Shown piece by piece: positions 7,831 through 17,235 of a stretch of DNA of 64,000 bases. The notes beneath the pieces were generated by a model, which was not told the origin of the DNA, did no database searches, and saw only the letters and a list, made by a program, of their open reading frames with translations. Source of the DNA: Pseudomonas sp. C1C7 (lineage in GTDB: Bacteria; Pseudomonadota; Gammaproteobacteria; Pseudomonadales; Pseudomonadaceae); NCBI RefSeq assembly GCF_013359595.1, contig NZ_JABFMP010000026.1:44573-108572 (forward strand), given 5' to 3'. Both the position numbers and the translations under genes were made by a program. Every line of letters begins with the position of its first letter. Position 1 is the stretch's first letter.

Positions 7831-9372
7831 ATGCCCTTACCCGCCCCTCCCTTGCTGCTGTTTGCCGCGCTCGCCCTCGTCCTGTCTCTGGACGGATGCG
7901 TACGCTTGGGACCGGATTTTCAGCCGCCCGCAGAGCCCTGGGTGGATCACTGGCATTCGCCACACCTGGAACAGGCCAGCCAGCGGGAACTGCAACCGGA
8001 TATTCGCCAGTGGTGGTCGATTTTTGCCGACCCGACCCTGGACCAGTTGATCGCCGAAGCCGACACCAACAATTCCAGCCTGAAGATCGCCGGCCTGCGG
8101 GTCATGGAAGCCCGGGCGCAATTGGGCATCGCCGAAAGCGGTCGTTATCCGCAGCTGCAACAGCTCAGCGCCGACAGCGTGTATGTGCACCGTGACCAGT
8201 CCGGCGGACGCAACCCGGTGGACAGCCGTTTCTGGCAGCACAGCGCCGGCTTCGATGTGGGTTGGGAACTGGATTTCTGGGGACGTTTCAGCCGCGCCAT
8301 CGAGGCCTCCGACGCCAGCTATTTCGCCGCCGAGGCCAATTACGAGGATGCCCTGGTGCTGCTGCGCGCCCAGGTCGCCGACAATTACTTTGCCCTGCGC
8401 ACCACCCAGGCGCGCTTGCGGGTCGCCGAGGAAAACGCCCGCCAGCAGGAACGCAACTACGAGATCACCGAGAAACTGTTCAAGAGCGGCCAGAGCGCCG
8501 AACTCGACCTGCAACAAGCCAAGACCCAATACCTGGGCACCCTGAGCAGCATCCCCGGCCTGCAGGATCAGCTCGTGCGCCTGCGCAATGCCCTGGCGAT
8601 CCTGATCGGCCAGCCGCCGGGAGAATTGCCGCTGGTGGTGGAGAACAACAGCCTGATTCCGCTGGTGGATCGCGCGGTGCTGCAAGACGTCCCGGCCAAG
8701 CTGCTGCTGCGCCGCCCCGACGTGCGCGCCGCCGAATTGAACGTCGCCGCCCAATCGGCGCTGGTGGGCGTTGCCGAGACTGACCTCTACCCGTCGCTGA
8801 GTCTGCTGGGCAGCATCGTCTGGTCCACCGACACACTGAGCGGCAGCTCCCGAAGTCTCGACCTGATCGGCGGACCGAGCCTGCGCTGGAACGTTTTCGA
8901 TTATGGGCGCATCACCAACAACGTGCGGATCCAGGATGCGCGCCTGCAGCAACTGATCGAAGCCTATCGCGACAAGGTGCGCCAGGCTGCGCGGGAAGCG
9001 GATGACGCCGCCAACGGTCTGACCCAGGCCTTGCAGCGCGAACGTATCCTGCGCGAGGCCGAAGGCGCGGCGAAGCGCTCGCTGGAATTGGCCAACACCC
9101 TGTATCGCGAGGGTTACTCGGACTTTCAAAGGGTGCTCGATGCCCAGCGCGCGCTGCTCGATACCCAGGACAGCTACCTGGTCAGTCGCAGCGACGCGGT
9201 CAGTAACGTGATTGCCCTGTACCGGGCCCTGGGCGGTGGCTGGTACAGCGCCCAGGCCAGGATCGATCCGGCCACGCGCAAGCAGATGGAACAACGCACC
9301 GACTGGGGCGACCTGCTGTCCGAGCCGCAACCCGCCTCTTCCTTTCCCAACCCGGTGAGCAACCATGACTGA
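7831..9372 (+). CDS. NodT-family outer membrane efflux lipoprotein
   Basis: A 513-residue outer membrane factor of tripartite efflux pumps (OprM/NodT type). The start at 7831 gives a lipoprotein signal with Cys23 in LSLDGC, followed by VRLGPDFQPP, the usual N-terminus of this family. Two outer membrane efflux repeats follow, with coiled-coil stretches rich in Ala, Glu, Gln and Arg. The RRPDVRAAELNVAAQSALVG segment is typical. It is the first gene of a three-gene operon and overlaps the adaptor gene by 8 bases. The exported compound is unknown. Pumps of this make-up export aromatic acids or fusaric acid in other bacteria. Confidence 0.9.
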   Translation: MPLPAPPLLLFAALALVLSLDGCVRLGPDFQPPAEPWVDHWHSPHLEQASQRELQPDIRQWWSIFADPTLDQLIAEADTNNSSLKIAGLRVMEARAQLGIAESGRYPQLQQLSADSVYVHRDQSGGRNPVDSRFWQHSAGFDVGWELDFWGRFSRAIEASDASYFAAEANYEDALVLLRAQVADNYFALRTTQARLRVAEENARQQERNYEITEKLFKSGQSAELDLQQAKTQYLGTLSSIPGLQDQLVRLRNALAILIGQPPGELPLVVENNSLIPLVDRAVLQDVPAKLLLRRPDVRAAELNVAAQSALVGVAETDLYPSLSLLGSIVWSTDTLSGSSRSLDLIGGPSLRWNVFDYGRITNNVRIQDARLQQLIEAYRDKVRQAAREADDAANGLTQALQRERILREAEGAAKRSLELANTLYREGYSDFQRVLDAQRALLDTQDSYLVSRSDAVSNVIALYRALGGGWYSAQARIDPATRKQMEQRTDWGDLLSEPQPASSFPNPVSNHD

Positions 9373-10486
9373 CGCCGCGCCTACTTCCCCTGACGCCCCG
9401 CCGCCCGCCGACCCGACGAAGAAAGGCGTGAAATGGGTGTTGCTGCTGATCGTCTTGAGCCTTGCCTGGTATCTGCTGGCGGATCGGTTCACGCCCTACA
9501 CGCAGCAGGCCCGGGTCGGCGCCTTCGTGATTCCGGTGGCGGCGGAAGTCGCAGGCCGGGTGATCCGCGTCAACGTGCGCAACAACCAGGACGTCAAGGC
9601 TGGCGATGTCATCTTCGAGGTCGATCCGCAGCCGTATCAGATCGCCGTCGACCGGGCCAAGGCCGATCTGGAGTCCACCCGCCGGCAGATCGGCGCGAGC
9701 ACCGCCGGTATCGCTTCGGCTCAGGCCAGTTTGCGAGCGGCCCAGGCCAACGAACTCAAGGCGCGGCAGGACAATCAGCGCCTTGAAGGCCTGTATCGCC
9801 AGGATCCCGGCACCGTGTCCGTGCGTCTGCTGGAAGTGTCCCGGGCCAACCGCGAGGCGGCGGTCAGCCAGGTCGCCGCCGCCCGCGCCGAAGTCCAAAG
9901 GGCCCGGGAACAGGAAGGCGGCAGCGAGGAAGACAACGCCCAGTTGCGCAGCGCCGCCACCGCCCTGTCGAAAGCCGAGCTGGATCTGTCCAACACCCAG
10001 GTTCGCGCCCGCTCGGCCGGGCTGATCACCGACCTGCGCACCGACGTCGGCCAGTTCGCCGCCGCCGGCAACCCGGTGATGACCCTGATCGCGATCCATG
10101 ACGTGTGGATCAGCGCCGACATGACCGAGAACAATCTGGGACTGGTCAAACCCGACACGCCGGTGAGGATCGTGCTCGATGCGCTGCCCGGCGAGGTGTT
10201 CGTCGGCCGTGTTCGCAGCGTCGGTTACGGTGTCAGCGTCGGTCAACCGACCGCCCCCGGCAGCCTGCCCACGGTACAGAACAGCCGCGACTGGTTGCGA
10301 CCGGCCCAGCGTTTCCCGGTGATCATCGAGTTTTCACCCGACGCCCTGGCGATGCTGCGCGATAACCGTTCGATCCGCGCCGGGGGCCAGGCGGAAGTCA
10401 TGGCGTTTCCCAGCGAAGGCAATCTGCTGAACCCCTTGGGCCGGTTCTTTCTGCGGCTGATGAGCTGGCTGTCGTATGTCTACTGA
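9365..10486 (+). CDS. HlyD/EmrA-family periplasmic adaptor subunit
   Basis: A 373-residue membrane fusion protein. One N-terminal membrane helix (GVKWVLLLIVLSLAWYLLA) anchors it. The biotinyl-lipoyl half motif GDVIFEVDPQPYQIAVDRA, a long alpha-hairpin with many Ala, Gln and Arg residues, and the second lipoyl half (SNTQVRARSAGLITDL) follow in the usual order. It links the NodT-type channel to the inner membrane DUF2955 protein. Start and stop overlap both neighbours (8 and 11 bases), which indicates tight co-translation. Confidence 0.9.
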   Translation: MTDAAPTSPDAPPPADPTKKGVKWVLLLIVLSLAWYLLADRFTPYTQQARVGAFVIPVAAEVAGRVIRVNVRNNQDVKAGDVIFEVDPQPYQIAVDRAKADLESTRRQIGASTAGIASAQASLRAAQANELKARQDNQRLEGLYRQDPGTVSVRLLEVSRANREAAVSQVAAARAEVQRAREQEGGSEEDNAQLRSAATALSKAELDLSNTQVRARSAGLITDLRTDVGQFAAAGNPVMTLIAIHDVWISADMTENNLGLVKPDTPVRIVLDALPGEVFVGRVRSVGYGVSVGQPTAPGSLPTVQNSRDWLRPAQRFPVIIEFSPDALAMLRDNRSIRAGGQAEVMAFPSEGNLLNPLGRFFLRLMSWLSYVY

Positions 10487-11519
10487 TCCTGCGTTCAGTG
10501 GGCATCCGCGTTCGCCCAGGGTACAGCGCGCCCTGCGCCTGGCCACGGGAACTGCGTTGTGCCTGGCGGCCAGCTTTGGTCTGGCCCTGCCGATCCCCTT
10601 TCTGGCGCCGGTGCTGTGCGTGTTGTTGCTGGCCAGCGTCAATCGCCCGTTGCCATTGAAGGCCACAGTGGCGCTGGCGCTGATTGCGATGTTGACCACG
10701 GGCATCGGCCTGCTGCTGATCCCGCTTTTGCGTTACTTCGCCGTCAGCGGTGTGCTGTTGATCGACCTGTGCCTGTTCGTGGTGTTTCGCTTTGGCCTGC
10801 GCGGGGGCAACAACCTGATCGTCACCTTGCTGGTAATCGGCCTGACGATGATTTCTTCGGCCGGCGTCGCCGACTTCGACCTGGCACTTACGGTCATCCA
10901 GGCCCTGGTTGCGGGCTTGCTGTTGGCGGTCATGTCCGGTGTCGTGAGTCACGGTTTGTACCCCGAGCCGGACAATGCCCCACCCGCGCCTGCTGCACCG
11001 CAGATTGCGGCGGACGAAGTCGACCGGGTGGCCTTGCGTGCCACGCTGATCGTGATGCCGGCCTTCCTGCTGGCGCTGATCAACCCCGCCAGCTACCTGC
11101 CCATCGTCCTCAAGGCGGTGAGCCTGGGGCAACAGAGCTCGACCACCTCGGCGCGCTCCGCCGGGCGTGAGCTGGTGGGTTCGACCCTGCTCGGAGGACT
11201 GCTCGCTGTCGGGTTCTGGAATGCGCTGGGCCTGTTCGTGCACCTGTGGATGTTCTTTCTGTGGATGCTGCTGTTCGCCCTGCTACTAGCACGCAAGCTC
11301 TACGGCCTGAGTCCGGGCCGGGTTAGCCCCGGTTTCTGGCTCAACACGCTGATTACGCTGATCATCCTGCTTGGGCAGTCAGTGCAGGACAGTGCGGCGG
11401 GCAAAGACGTGCAGACCGCCTTCGCGGTGCGCATGGCGCTGTTCATCGCGGTCACCCTGTATGCCTGCTTGATGGTTCATTTGCTGGATCAACGGAAAAA
11501 CACCAGTTTCAGGATTTAA
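10476..11519 (+). CDS. DUF2955 inner membrane protein, fusaric acid/aromatic efflux type
   Basis: A 347-residue protein with about nine or ten hydrophobic helices, beginning MSTDPAFSGHPRSPRVQRALRLATGTALCL. It resembles the DUF2955 family, which is related to the AaeB/fusaric acid resistance permeases and is normally encoded with a HlyD adaptor and a NodT channel, as here. It is the last gene of the efflux operon and ends 48 bases before the 3' end of the convergent 1216-residue gene of the biosynthetic island. This junction marks the left border of the island. Confidence 0.8.
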   Translation: MSTDPAFSGHPRSPRVQRALRLATGTALCLAASFGLALPIPFLAPVLCVLLLASVNRPLPLKATVALALIAMLTTGIGLLLIPLLRYFAVSGVLLIDLCLFVVFRFGLRGGNNLIVTLLVIGLTMISSAGVADFDLALTVIQALVAGLLLAVMSGVVSHGLYPEPDNAPPAPAAPQIAADEVDRVALRATLIVMPAFLLALINPASYLPIVLKAVSLGQQSSTTSARSAGRELVGSTLLGGLLAVGFWNALGLFVHLWMFFLWMLLFALLLARKLYGLSPGRVSPGFWLNTLITLIILLGQSVQDSAAGKDVQTAFAVRMALFIAVTLYACLMVHLLDQRKNTSFRI

Positions 11520-11566
11520 GCAATTTCTTAATGTCCGTGCGGACATGGAACAACCCGACTTGTCCA

Positions 11567-14500
11567 TCAATCCAGCGTTGCCCAATCGATGCCTTTTTCC
11601 AGTTCGAATCGACAGACAGGCCCAATCATCGACATCTGCCTCTGGATGGCCTGCTCAGCGGCCGCGGTATGCCCCCAAGGAACCGTGTCCAGATCCCGAA
11701 GCAGCCCCCCCAACGTTTCCTGATCAAGGCGATCACCGAGGCGTGCAACTAAAAAGTGTTTCGCGCGGCGAAATCGAAATCCGGTGCCGATCAGTTGCGA
11801 AGCCAAGGGCGATGCGCCAGTGCCCGCTACGGCAATTTCCGGCGTATGCCGCACGATCATCCCCGACATACCCGATAGCGTTGATGATCCTGCCGTCACG
11901 ACTTTCCGCAGGTCATCCGCCAAGTCCGAGCGTTTGAACAGGCAAGCCGCGATCAGGTCATCGCCAACATTGAAGACAGCCCGTCCGGCAAGTTCCGAAA
12001 GCGCCTCTTTTGGCCAGTTGGCCGCCAGGAAAAGGCTGGCCTGACGGAGCAACTCATAGCGTTCGGACCACAACCTATCGTCCTCTGCCTCCTCGTTCAG
12101 CCAGTGCGCATATCCGTCAATCAAGCCTCGGCAATAATCGAATCCCCTACGCAGGCAACGCAAGAACAGACCACGAACGGTTCGGCTCTGCGCTATCGCG
12201 GCGACCGTCGACGACATCGGCAGGGCGTGCAAGGCGACGTACTGCGAAGCGTCCTCTAGCACCGCTCGATGCCGTACCAGTGTGGTGAGTATCGCCTTCC
12301 ATTCCGACCCGTGAAAACGTTCAGCGAAACCGTCAACGGCTTCGTTCGCGACATATGAAAAATCATAGGAGGCGTCGAATAGCAGGCGCGTAACCACCAC
12401 AAAGTGCTTGAGATCCTCATAATCCCAAGGTTCCGACCCTTGCGCATTGAGGCGGATGAACAGTGTCCAGGTACCCATCACCTGCTCACGCCGAATCGTC
12501 AGTTCTGGGAACATCCAGGTGCGCAATCGATCCAGGAATACCTCAAACGCCAAGATCCGAGCAATTTCGCGTCCTGGGCAATCAGGCGGTTCTGTCCACT
12601 CTACCGAGACCTGCCGCGGCGTGAACACGTAGCTCGCCTTGTGCGTTCCCATTGGAATCTGGATCTCGAGCAACTCCCGCTCAAAACGCAGTACCTTTGT
12701 CGAACGACTACTAAAGGTCGAACAGAAGCGTTCGAGCGCTTGTACGCGTCGGGGTAGGTACAACGTGTCAAGCTGCAGCCCCGCCAGCGAGTATTGGTGC
12801 AGGAGATTGTGTAGAACGTGCGCATTCTCATACCGCCCCGGTGTCTCGCGAGAAACCGCAATGGCGTCAAATTCGAATCGCCAGTTGCGATCTTTAATTT
12901 CGAATGAATCCGGGATCGCTTCATCAGTCCACTGGCGGAGCCAGATTTGAAAGCACTGAAGCACGGCGGCATCGCGCTCAGAGAGCGATCCCATGCACAG
13001 AAATTCGATCCACCCTTGCATCACCATGAGGTAACGACGGTAACTGGTCACGTCACCCTCTTCCACCGTGCGCCCCAGTAGCCCTTTCGACGAGGCGTCG
13101 TAAGTTTCGATTAGCGAACCTCTGATCTGCTCGGCGACGTGAATTAGGGATGTCTCGTACAGCGCGCCCCGGAGCGTCAAATAGGCATCGTTGAGTTGCT
13201 GAGTAAGCCGTTCCGTTGCATCCCCACCCGACACAATGCCTCTAAACGACGCTACTGACTGCCGAAATGCATCCGCCGATTCAAGGATTGCTGGGTTTTT
13301 GAGAGCCTGACGCTTAAGCAGGATCCCACTTGAGATCGACAACTCCAATGAACGGATGGATACCATCGCATCGACACACAAGCCATCTTCAAGATCGTGC
13401 GCCAACGCGTCGAGGTAGGAGACGGTCTCGCCAAGTTCATAAACCGGCAGTCGCGTACATTCCATCCTGATGAAGGTAACGCTCTCGAGTATCAACACAG
13501 CGTTGTCGCGTCGACACGCCATTAGTTGCACGGCGGCTGAATCGAGTAGGCGACGCAACGTTTGCGGCGGTACCCAGGACATCGCCGCCTCACAATCGAG
13601 GAGTGCCATGACGATTCGAAGGTCGCCACTCGCGGACAATGTGCAGGTCATCGGCGACAACGCCGCAAGATTAGGCAGTCCGCGCTGTGGCAGTTCCTGT
13701 GACACTCGAACGGCACATTTGTAGAGGTTCGCAAATTCAGTCAGCGCGTAGCATTCGTCTGCATATCCCACATTTCGTGACCGCCAGATTGCCGCGAGCA
13801 GAGAGGGTGACTCCACTATGCCGTTAGCAAGCTGTATCCACCTCGTCGACATCGGTTGTTCGGTGCGTGCGAGCAGCCGGTCCTTGGCTTCTCTAGCGAT
13901 CGGCAGGCGACGCAACTCGGAAAGAAGATCGACACAGCCTTGCTCCAGCGAGCCATCAGATACCAGCACTTCATCGGTGAATACAAGCGCGCAGTCATCG
14001 GGTAACACAAGCTCTCGGCGAAGTTCGCTCTGAATAGATCGCAGCATCGTGGAGTCGCCGAGAATGCACGTGCCACGGTCAAATACAACGCAGTCTGCTC
14101 CGGTCGGCATGCATCGCGTGTCCATGCGCACACAGGTAATTGCCTGCTGGCGGAACATGATACCCGCGTGTTCCTCCGCACTGCCTTCATCAACTATCAC
14201 CACCGCCACAGTGGCCTGCTCCCACGCGTTGAGCGCAAGATACCGGCGCCAAGCGCCCATGAGATCCGGTGCCACTAATGCTCGGCCCGAGGATCGGGCG
14301 CCGAGCATCAACAAACCAGCTTCCACTGCCTCGTAGCGCCCGATCAACGTTTCACGGCACGCATTGGTCAACACATAACGGTCGCGAAAGGCTTCGTCCT
14401 GAGACGCAGGCCGCACCTGTAGTAGGTGCAACCTTAGGACCGTCGTCGCGCGCAGATGGCATCCCCGCCAGAGCCTGAGGTCGGAGCACGCCGGACGCAA

Positions 14501-15217
14501 GGCCAGGGTCGTCGCCTGCGGGCCGGTATTCTGAGCGCTGGAGAAACCGAAGCCAAGCGTATGTGCTACGTTCATCAATTGCAGGTTTCTCGGCATGACG
14601 GTAGTCACGGACACAAATCCAAGTGTCGTCTCAATGCCCCATTCGCAATCGATCGCTACGAAGTCGAACGTTTGCATCAGCTCGTTGCACACCGCCTCCA
14701 TGTGATCAAGAACGGCCGTGTCCAGATATGGCGAATGACCGTGGTCGACATCGTCGCAGACATCGATCTCCAGCAAAGGCTGCACGAAGCATGGAATGGC
14801 CTCGACATTGTCGTAATACCCCGACAGGGCCAACTGGCGTCGTGCATGTTCGGTTGACCCACTCATGGCCACAGCGGCAATGCTTTTTATCAGCTCCTGT
14901 GCCCCGTGACATATCAGGCTTTCGTAGCCGCCGGCATTGACGTGATCCGTCAAGTCCTCGTTACCAGCACTTCGCACGATCCAGGGTGCGGGACCACAAA
15001 CCTCCTCCACACTTTGCACCAGCCGCGGAAAAGTTTTGTTCAACTCGGCTGCATAGATCGATACCGCGTCATCCCTCTGTACCAGGCCACCCGCCACTGT
15101 CAACAATGGGGCGATCGGAAAGATGGGCAGGACAAGGTTCGCCAGGGACTCGATCTTGCGAATATGCAGCAGTCGTTCCACCTTGGGTCCATAGAGCTGT
15201 TCTTCGTTAGTAGTCAT
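11567..15217 (-). CDS. Large PEP-synthase/PPDK-like protein: ATP-grasp plus phosphohistidine domain, unknown C-terminal region
   Basis: A 1216-residue protein. Residues of about 20-270 look like the ATP-grasp domain of pyruvate phosphate dikinase and PEP synthase: WIVRSAGNEDL (79-89), IDCEWG (189-194) and LHLLQVRP (263-270). Residues of about 312-388 look like the swivelling phosphohistidine domain, with His350 in GSAEEHAGI and the following GADCVVFDRGTCILG. No PEP-binding barrel is recognised; the remaining 830 residues match nothing I know. Rifampicin phosphotransferase also combines ATP-grasp and His domains, so phosphorylation of the cluster's product or an intermediate is a reasonable guess. 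It is the last gene of the leftward cluster arm, 78 bases after the exporter gene. No clear ribosome site precedes the ATG. The N-terminal domain call is moderate; the function is open. Confidence 0.7.
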   Translation of the reverse strand: MTTNEEQLYGPKVERLLHIRKIESLANLVLPIFPIAPLLTVAGGLVQRDDAVSIYAAELNKTFPRLVQSVEEVCGPAPWIVRSAGNEDLTDHVNAGGYESLICHGAQELIKSIAAVAMSGSTEHARRQLALSGYYDNVEAIPCFVQPLLEIDVCDDVDHGHSPYLDTAVLDHMEAVCNELMQTFDFVAIDCEWGIETTLGFVSVTTVMPRNLQLMNVAHTLGFGFSSAQNTGPQATTLALRPACSDLRLWRGCHLRATTVLRLHLLQVRPASQDEAFRDRYVLTNACRETLIGRYEAVEAGLLMLGARSSGRALVAPDLMGAWRRYLALNAWEQATVAVVIVDEGSAEEHAGIMFRQQAITCVRMDTRCMPTGADCVVFDRGTCILGDSTMLRSIQSELRRELVLPDDCALVFTDEVLVSDGSLEQGCVDLLSELRRLPIAREAKDRLLARTEQPMSTRWIQLANGIVESPSLLAAIWRSRNVGYADECYALTEFANLYKCAVRVSQELPQRGLPNLAALSPMTCTLSASGDLRIVMALLDCEAAMSWVPPQTLRRLLDSAAVQLMACRRDNAVLILESVTFIRMECTRLPVYELGETVSYLDALAHDLEDGLCVDAMVSIRSLELSISSGILLKRQALKNPAILESADAFRQSVASFRGIVSGGDATERLTQQLNDAYLTLRGALYETSLIHVAEQIRGSLIETYDASSKGLLGRTVEEGDVTSYRRYLMVMQGWIEFLCMGSLSERDAAVLQCFQIWLRQWTDEAIPDSFEIKDRNWRFEFDAIAVSRETPGRYENAHVLHNLLHQYSLAGLQLDTLYLPRRVQALERFCSTFSSRSTKVLRFERELLEIQIPMGTHKASYVFTPRQVSVEWTEPPDCPGREIARILAFEVFLDRLRTWMFPELTIRREQVMGTWTLFIRLNAQGSEPWDYEDLKHFVVVTRLLFDASYDFSYVANEAVDGFAERFHGSEWKAILTTLVRHRAVLEDASQYVALHALPMSSTVAAIAQSRTVRGLFLRCLRRGFDYCRGLIDGYAHWLNEEAEDDRLWSERYELLRQASLFLAANWPKEALSELAGRAVFNVGDDLIAACLFKRSDLADDLRKVVTAGSSTLSGMSGMIVRHTPEIAVAGTGASPLASQLIGTGFRFRRAKHFLVARLGDRLDQETLGGLLRDLDTVPWGHTAAAEQAIQRQMSMIGPVCRFELEKGIDWATLD

Positions 15218-15295
15218 GGTTTAGCACGCAGGATTTGATGAATGGGGTGGTACAGCGTGGAAATGGGCTGAACGCGTTCAAAAAGCCGCGCACTT

Positions 15296-17128
15296 TCATT
15301 TGGGGTCACCCAGGAATCCGCTGCTCTGGTGAGCCCACAACCTCGCGTAAAGACCTCCTTGCGAAAGCAGAGTCGTATGGTCGCCCTGTTCGACGACACG
15401 CCCCTCATCAAGCACGATCAAACGGTCCATCGCCGCGATTGTGGACAGCCGGTGTGCAATCGCGATCACAGTCTTTCCTTCCATTAACCGGTAAAGGCTT
15501 TGCTGGATTACGGCTTCGACTTCGGAATCAAGTGCACTGGTGGCCTCGTCAAGCAGCAAGATCGGTGCGTCCTTCAGCATCACCCTCGCAATGGCAATAC
15601 GCTGACGCTGTCCGCCCGAGAGCTTGACACCGCGCTCACCGACATGCGCCTCGTAACCGCATCGCTTACTTGCATCGCCGAGATTGCGGATAAAAATGTG
15701 AGCCTCTGCGCGCCGGGCCGCCGCCTCAATCTGTGCCGACGTCGCATCGGGTCTGCCGTAAGAAATATTGTCGGAAACCGACCGATGCAGCAGCGAGACG
15801 TCCTGCGTGACTATGCCGATTTGGCTGCGCAACGAATCCTGCGTAACGTTTGCGACGTTCTGCCCATCGATCAGGATGCGACCGTTTTCTAGATCATGGA
15901 AGCGCAGCAGCAAGTTCAATAACGTAGACTTGCCAGCCCCCGATCGACCAACCAGACCAATCTTTTCACCAGGCATGACCTTGAGGTCCAGATCGTCGAT
16001 CACGCGTCGACCATTCTCAGCGTAGCGGAAACTCACTCGTTCAAAGCATACCTCTCCACACGTTGCTATAAGCTCGACGGAGTCAGGTGCATCGAGAACG
16101 GCAGGTGGAATCGACAGTGTCTTCATGCCGTCCTGCACTGTGCCAACGTTCTCGAATAGGCTGGTCATCTCCCACATAAGCCATTGCGACATGGACTGCA
16201 GGCGCAACGCCATTGCGGTGCCAGCGGCAACGGCGCCCACACCTACCACACCTTGCGACCATAACCATAACGCGGTTCCTGTCGTGCCAATCATCAGCCC
16301 TATGCTAAGGAGATGGTTGACAATCTCAAAGGCACTCACTAGCCGCATCTCGCCGTAACCAGTGCGCATGAATTCGCACATCGCCTCTTGCGCGAACCCT
16401 GCCTCACGCTGCGTGTGCGAGAACAGTTTGACTGTGGCGATGTTGGTATAGGCATCGGTCACGCGTCCAATCAATAGCGTGCGCGCGTCAGCCTGCTCCT
16501 TACCGAACTTACCAAGGCGAGGCACGAAATAGCACAACACAGCAACGAAGAGGATGAGCCACACCAAGAAAGGCCAAATCAATTGCACGTCAAGCACGCT
16601 AACCAGGATGACCATAGTCGTTACGTATACACTCATAGCGACCAAAACGTCCGCCAGTACGAAAATGGTTTCACGCACTGCAAGTGAAGTTTGCATTACC
16701 TTGGCGGTAAGACGACCTGCGAATTCATCCTGATAGAAGGATATGCTTTGCCCCAACATTAGCCTGTGGAAGTTCCACCGCAGCCGCATGGGTAAGTTCA
16801 CCGTGAGTGTCTGATGTTTGACAACGGTCTGAAGTGCTACGACTGCGATGCTGGCCACCATAACCGCTACTAGCCATAGTAATGTTTCACCCCGCTCGGC
16901 CCACAGGCGCGATGGCACCTGGAGGCTGAGCCAGTCGACGATGCGTCCGAACATAGCAATCAGCAGTACATCTAACGCCGACATTATCATTGTGAGTACT
17001 GCCATAGCGGCGATCTTGCCGCGTACACCTTGCGTGCAAGCCCATAGAAAGGCGAAGAATCCCCGGGGTGGCGGTGATGGCTCAGTAGCAGGGAATGGGT
17101 AGAGTAATTTTTCAAAAAAACCGAGCAA
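15296..17128 (-). CDS. ABC exporter, fused permease and ATPase (MsbA/LmrA type)
   Basis: A 610-residue half-transporter. Six membrane helices occupy about residues 35-320. The ATPase follows with Walker A GRSGAGKST, the Q-loop GIVTQDVSLLH, signature LSGGQRQRIAIARV, Walker B ILLLDEATSALD and the switch histidine in AHRLST. It would act as a homodimer in the inner membrane. Its position inside the aminoglycoside-like cluster, in the same orientation as the biosynthetic genes, points to export of the product or a protected precursor and to a part in self-resistance. The substrate is inferred from context only. Confidence 0.9.
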   Translation of the reverse strand: MLGFFEKLLYPFPATEPSPPPRGFFAFLWACTQGVRGKIAAMAVLTMIMSALDVLLIAMFGRIVDWLSLQVPSRLWAERGETLLWLVAVMVASIAVVALQTVVKHQTLTVNLPMRLRWNFHRLMLGQSISFYQDEFAGRLTAKVMQTSLAVRETIFVLADVLVAMSVYVTTMVILVSVLDVQLIWPFLVWLILFVAVLCYFVPRLGKFGKEQADARTLLIGRVTDAYTNIATVKLFSHTQREAGFAQEAMCEFMRTGYGEMRLVSAFEIVNHLLSIGLMIGTTGTALWLWSQGVVGVGAVAAGTAMALRLQSMSQWLMWEMTSLFENVGTVQDGMKTLSIPPAVLDAPDSVELIATCGEVCFERVSFRYAENGRRVIDDLDLKVMPGEKIGLVGRSGAGKSTLLNLLLRFHDLENGRILIDGQNVANVTQDSLRSQIGIVTQDVSLLHRSVSDNISYGRPDATSAQIEAAARRAEAHIFIRNLGDASKRCGYEAHVGERGVKLSGGQRQRIAIARVMLKDAPILLLDEATSALDSEVEAVIQQSLYRLMEGKTVIAIAHRLSTIAAMDRLIVLDEGRVVEQGDHTTLLSQGGLYARLWAHQSSGFLGDPK

Positions 17129-17235
17129 AATATAGCCTCACTGACGGTCCACGACTGATGCCAAACTTCCGACCGAATGGCGGCCATTGCTGTGGCACAG
17201 AGGACAATGCAATAAATGCGTTGCTACGCGTCCGC

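Noticed and set aside
11531..11546. ATGTCC-GTGC-GGACAT hairpin between convergent genes as a terminator
   Set aside because: The stem is only six base pairs and no T-run follows on either strand, so I cannot support a terminator call.
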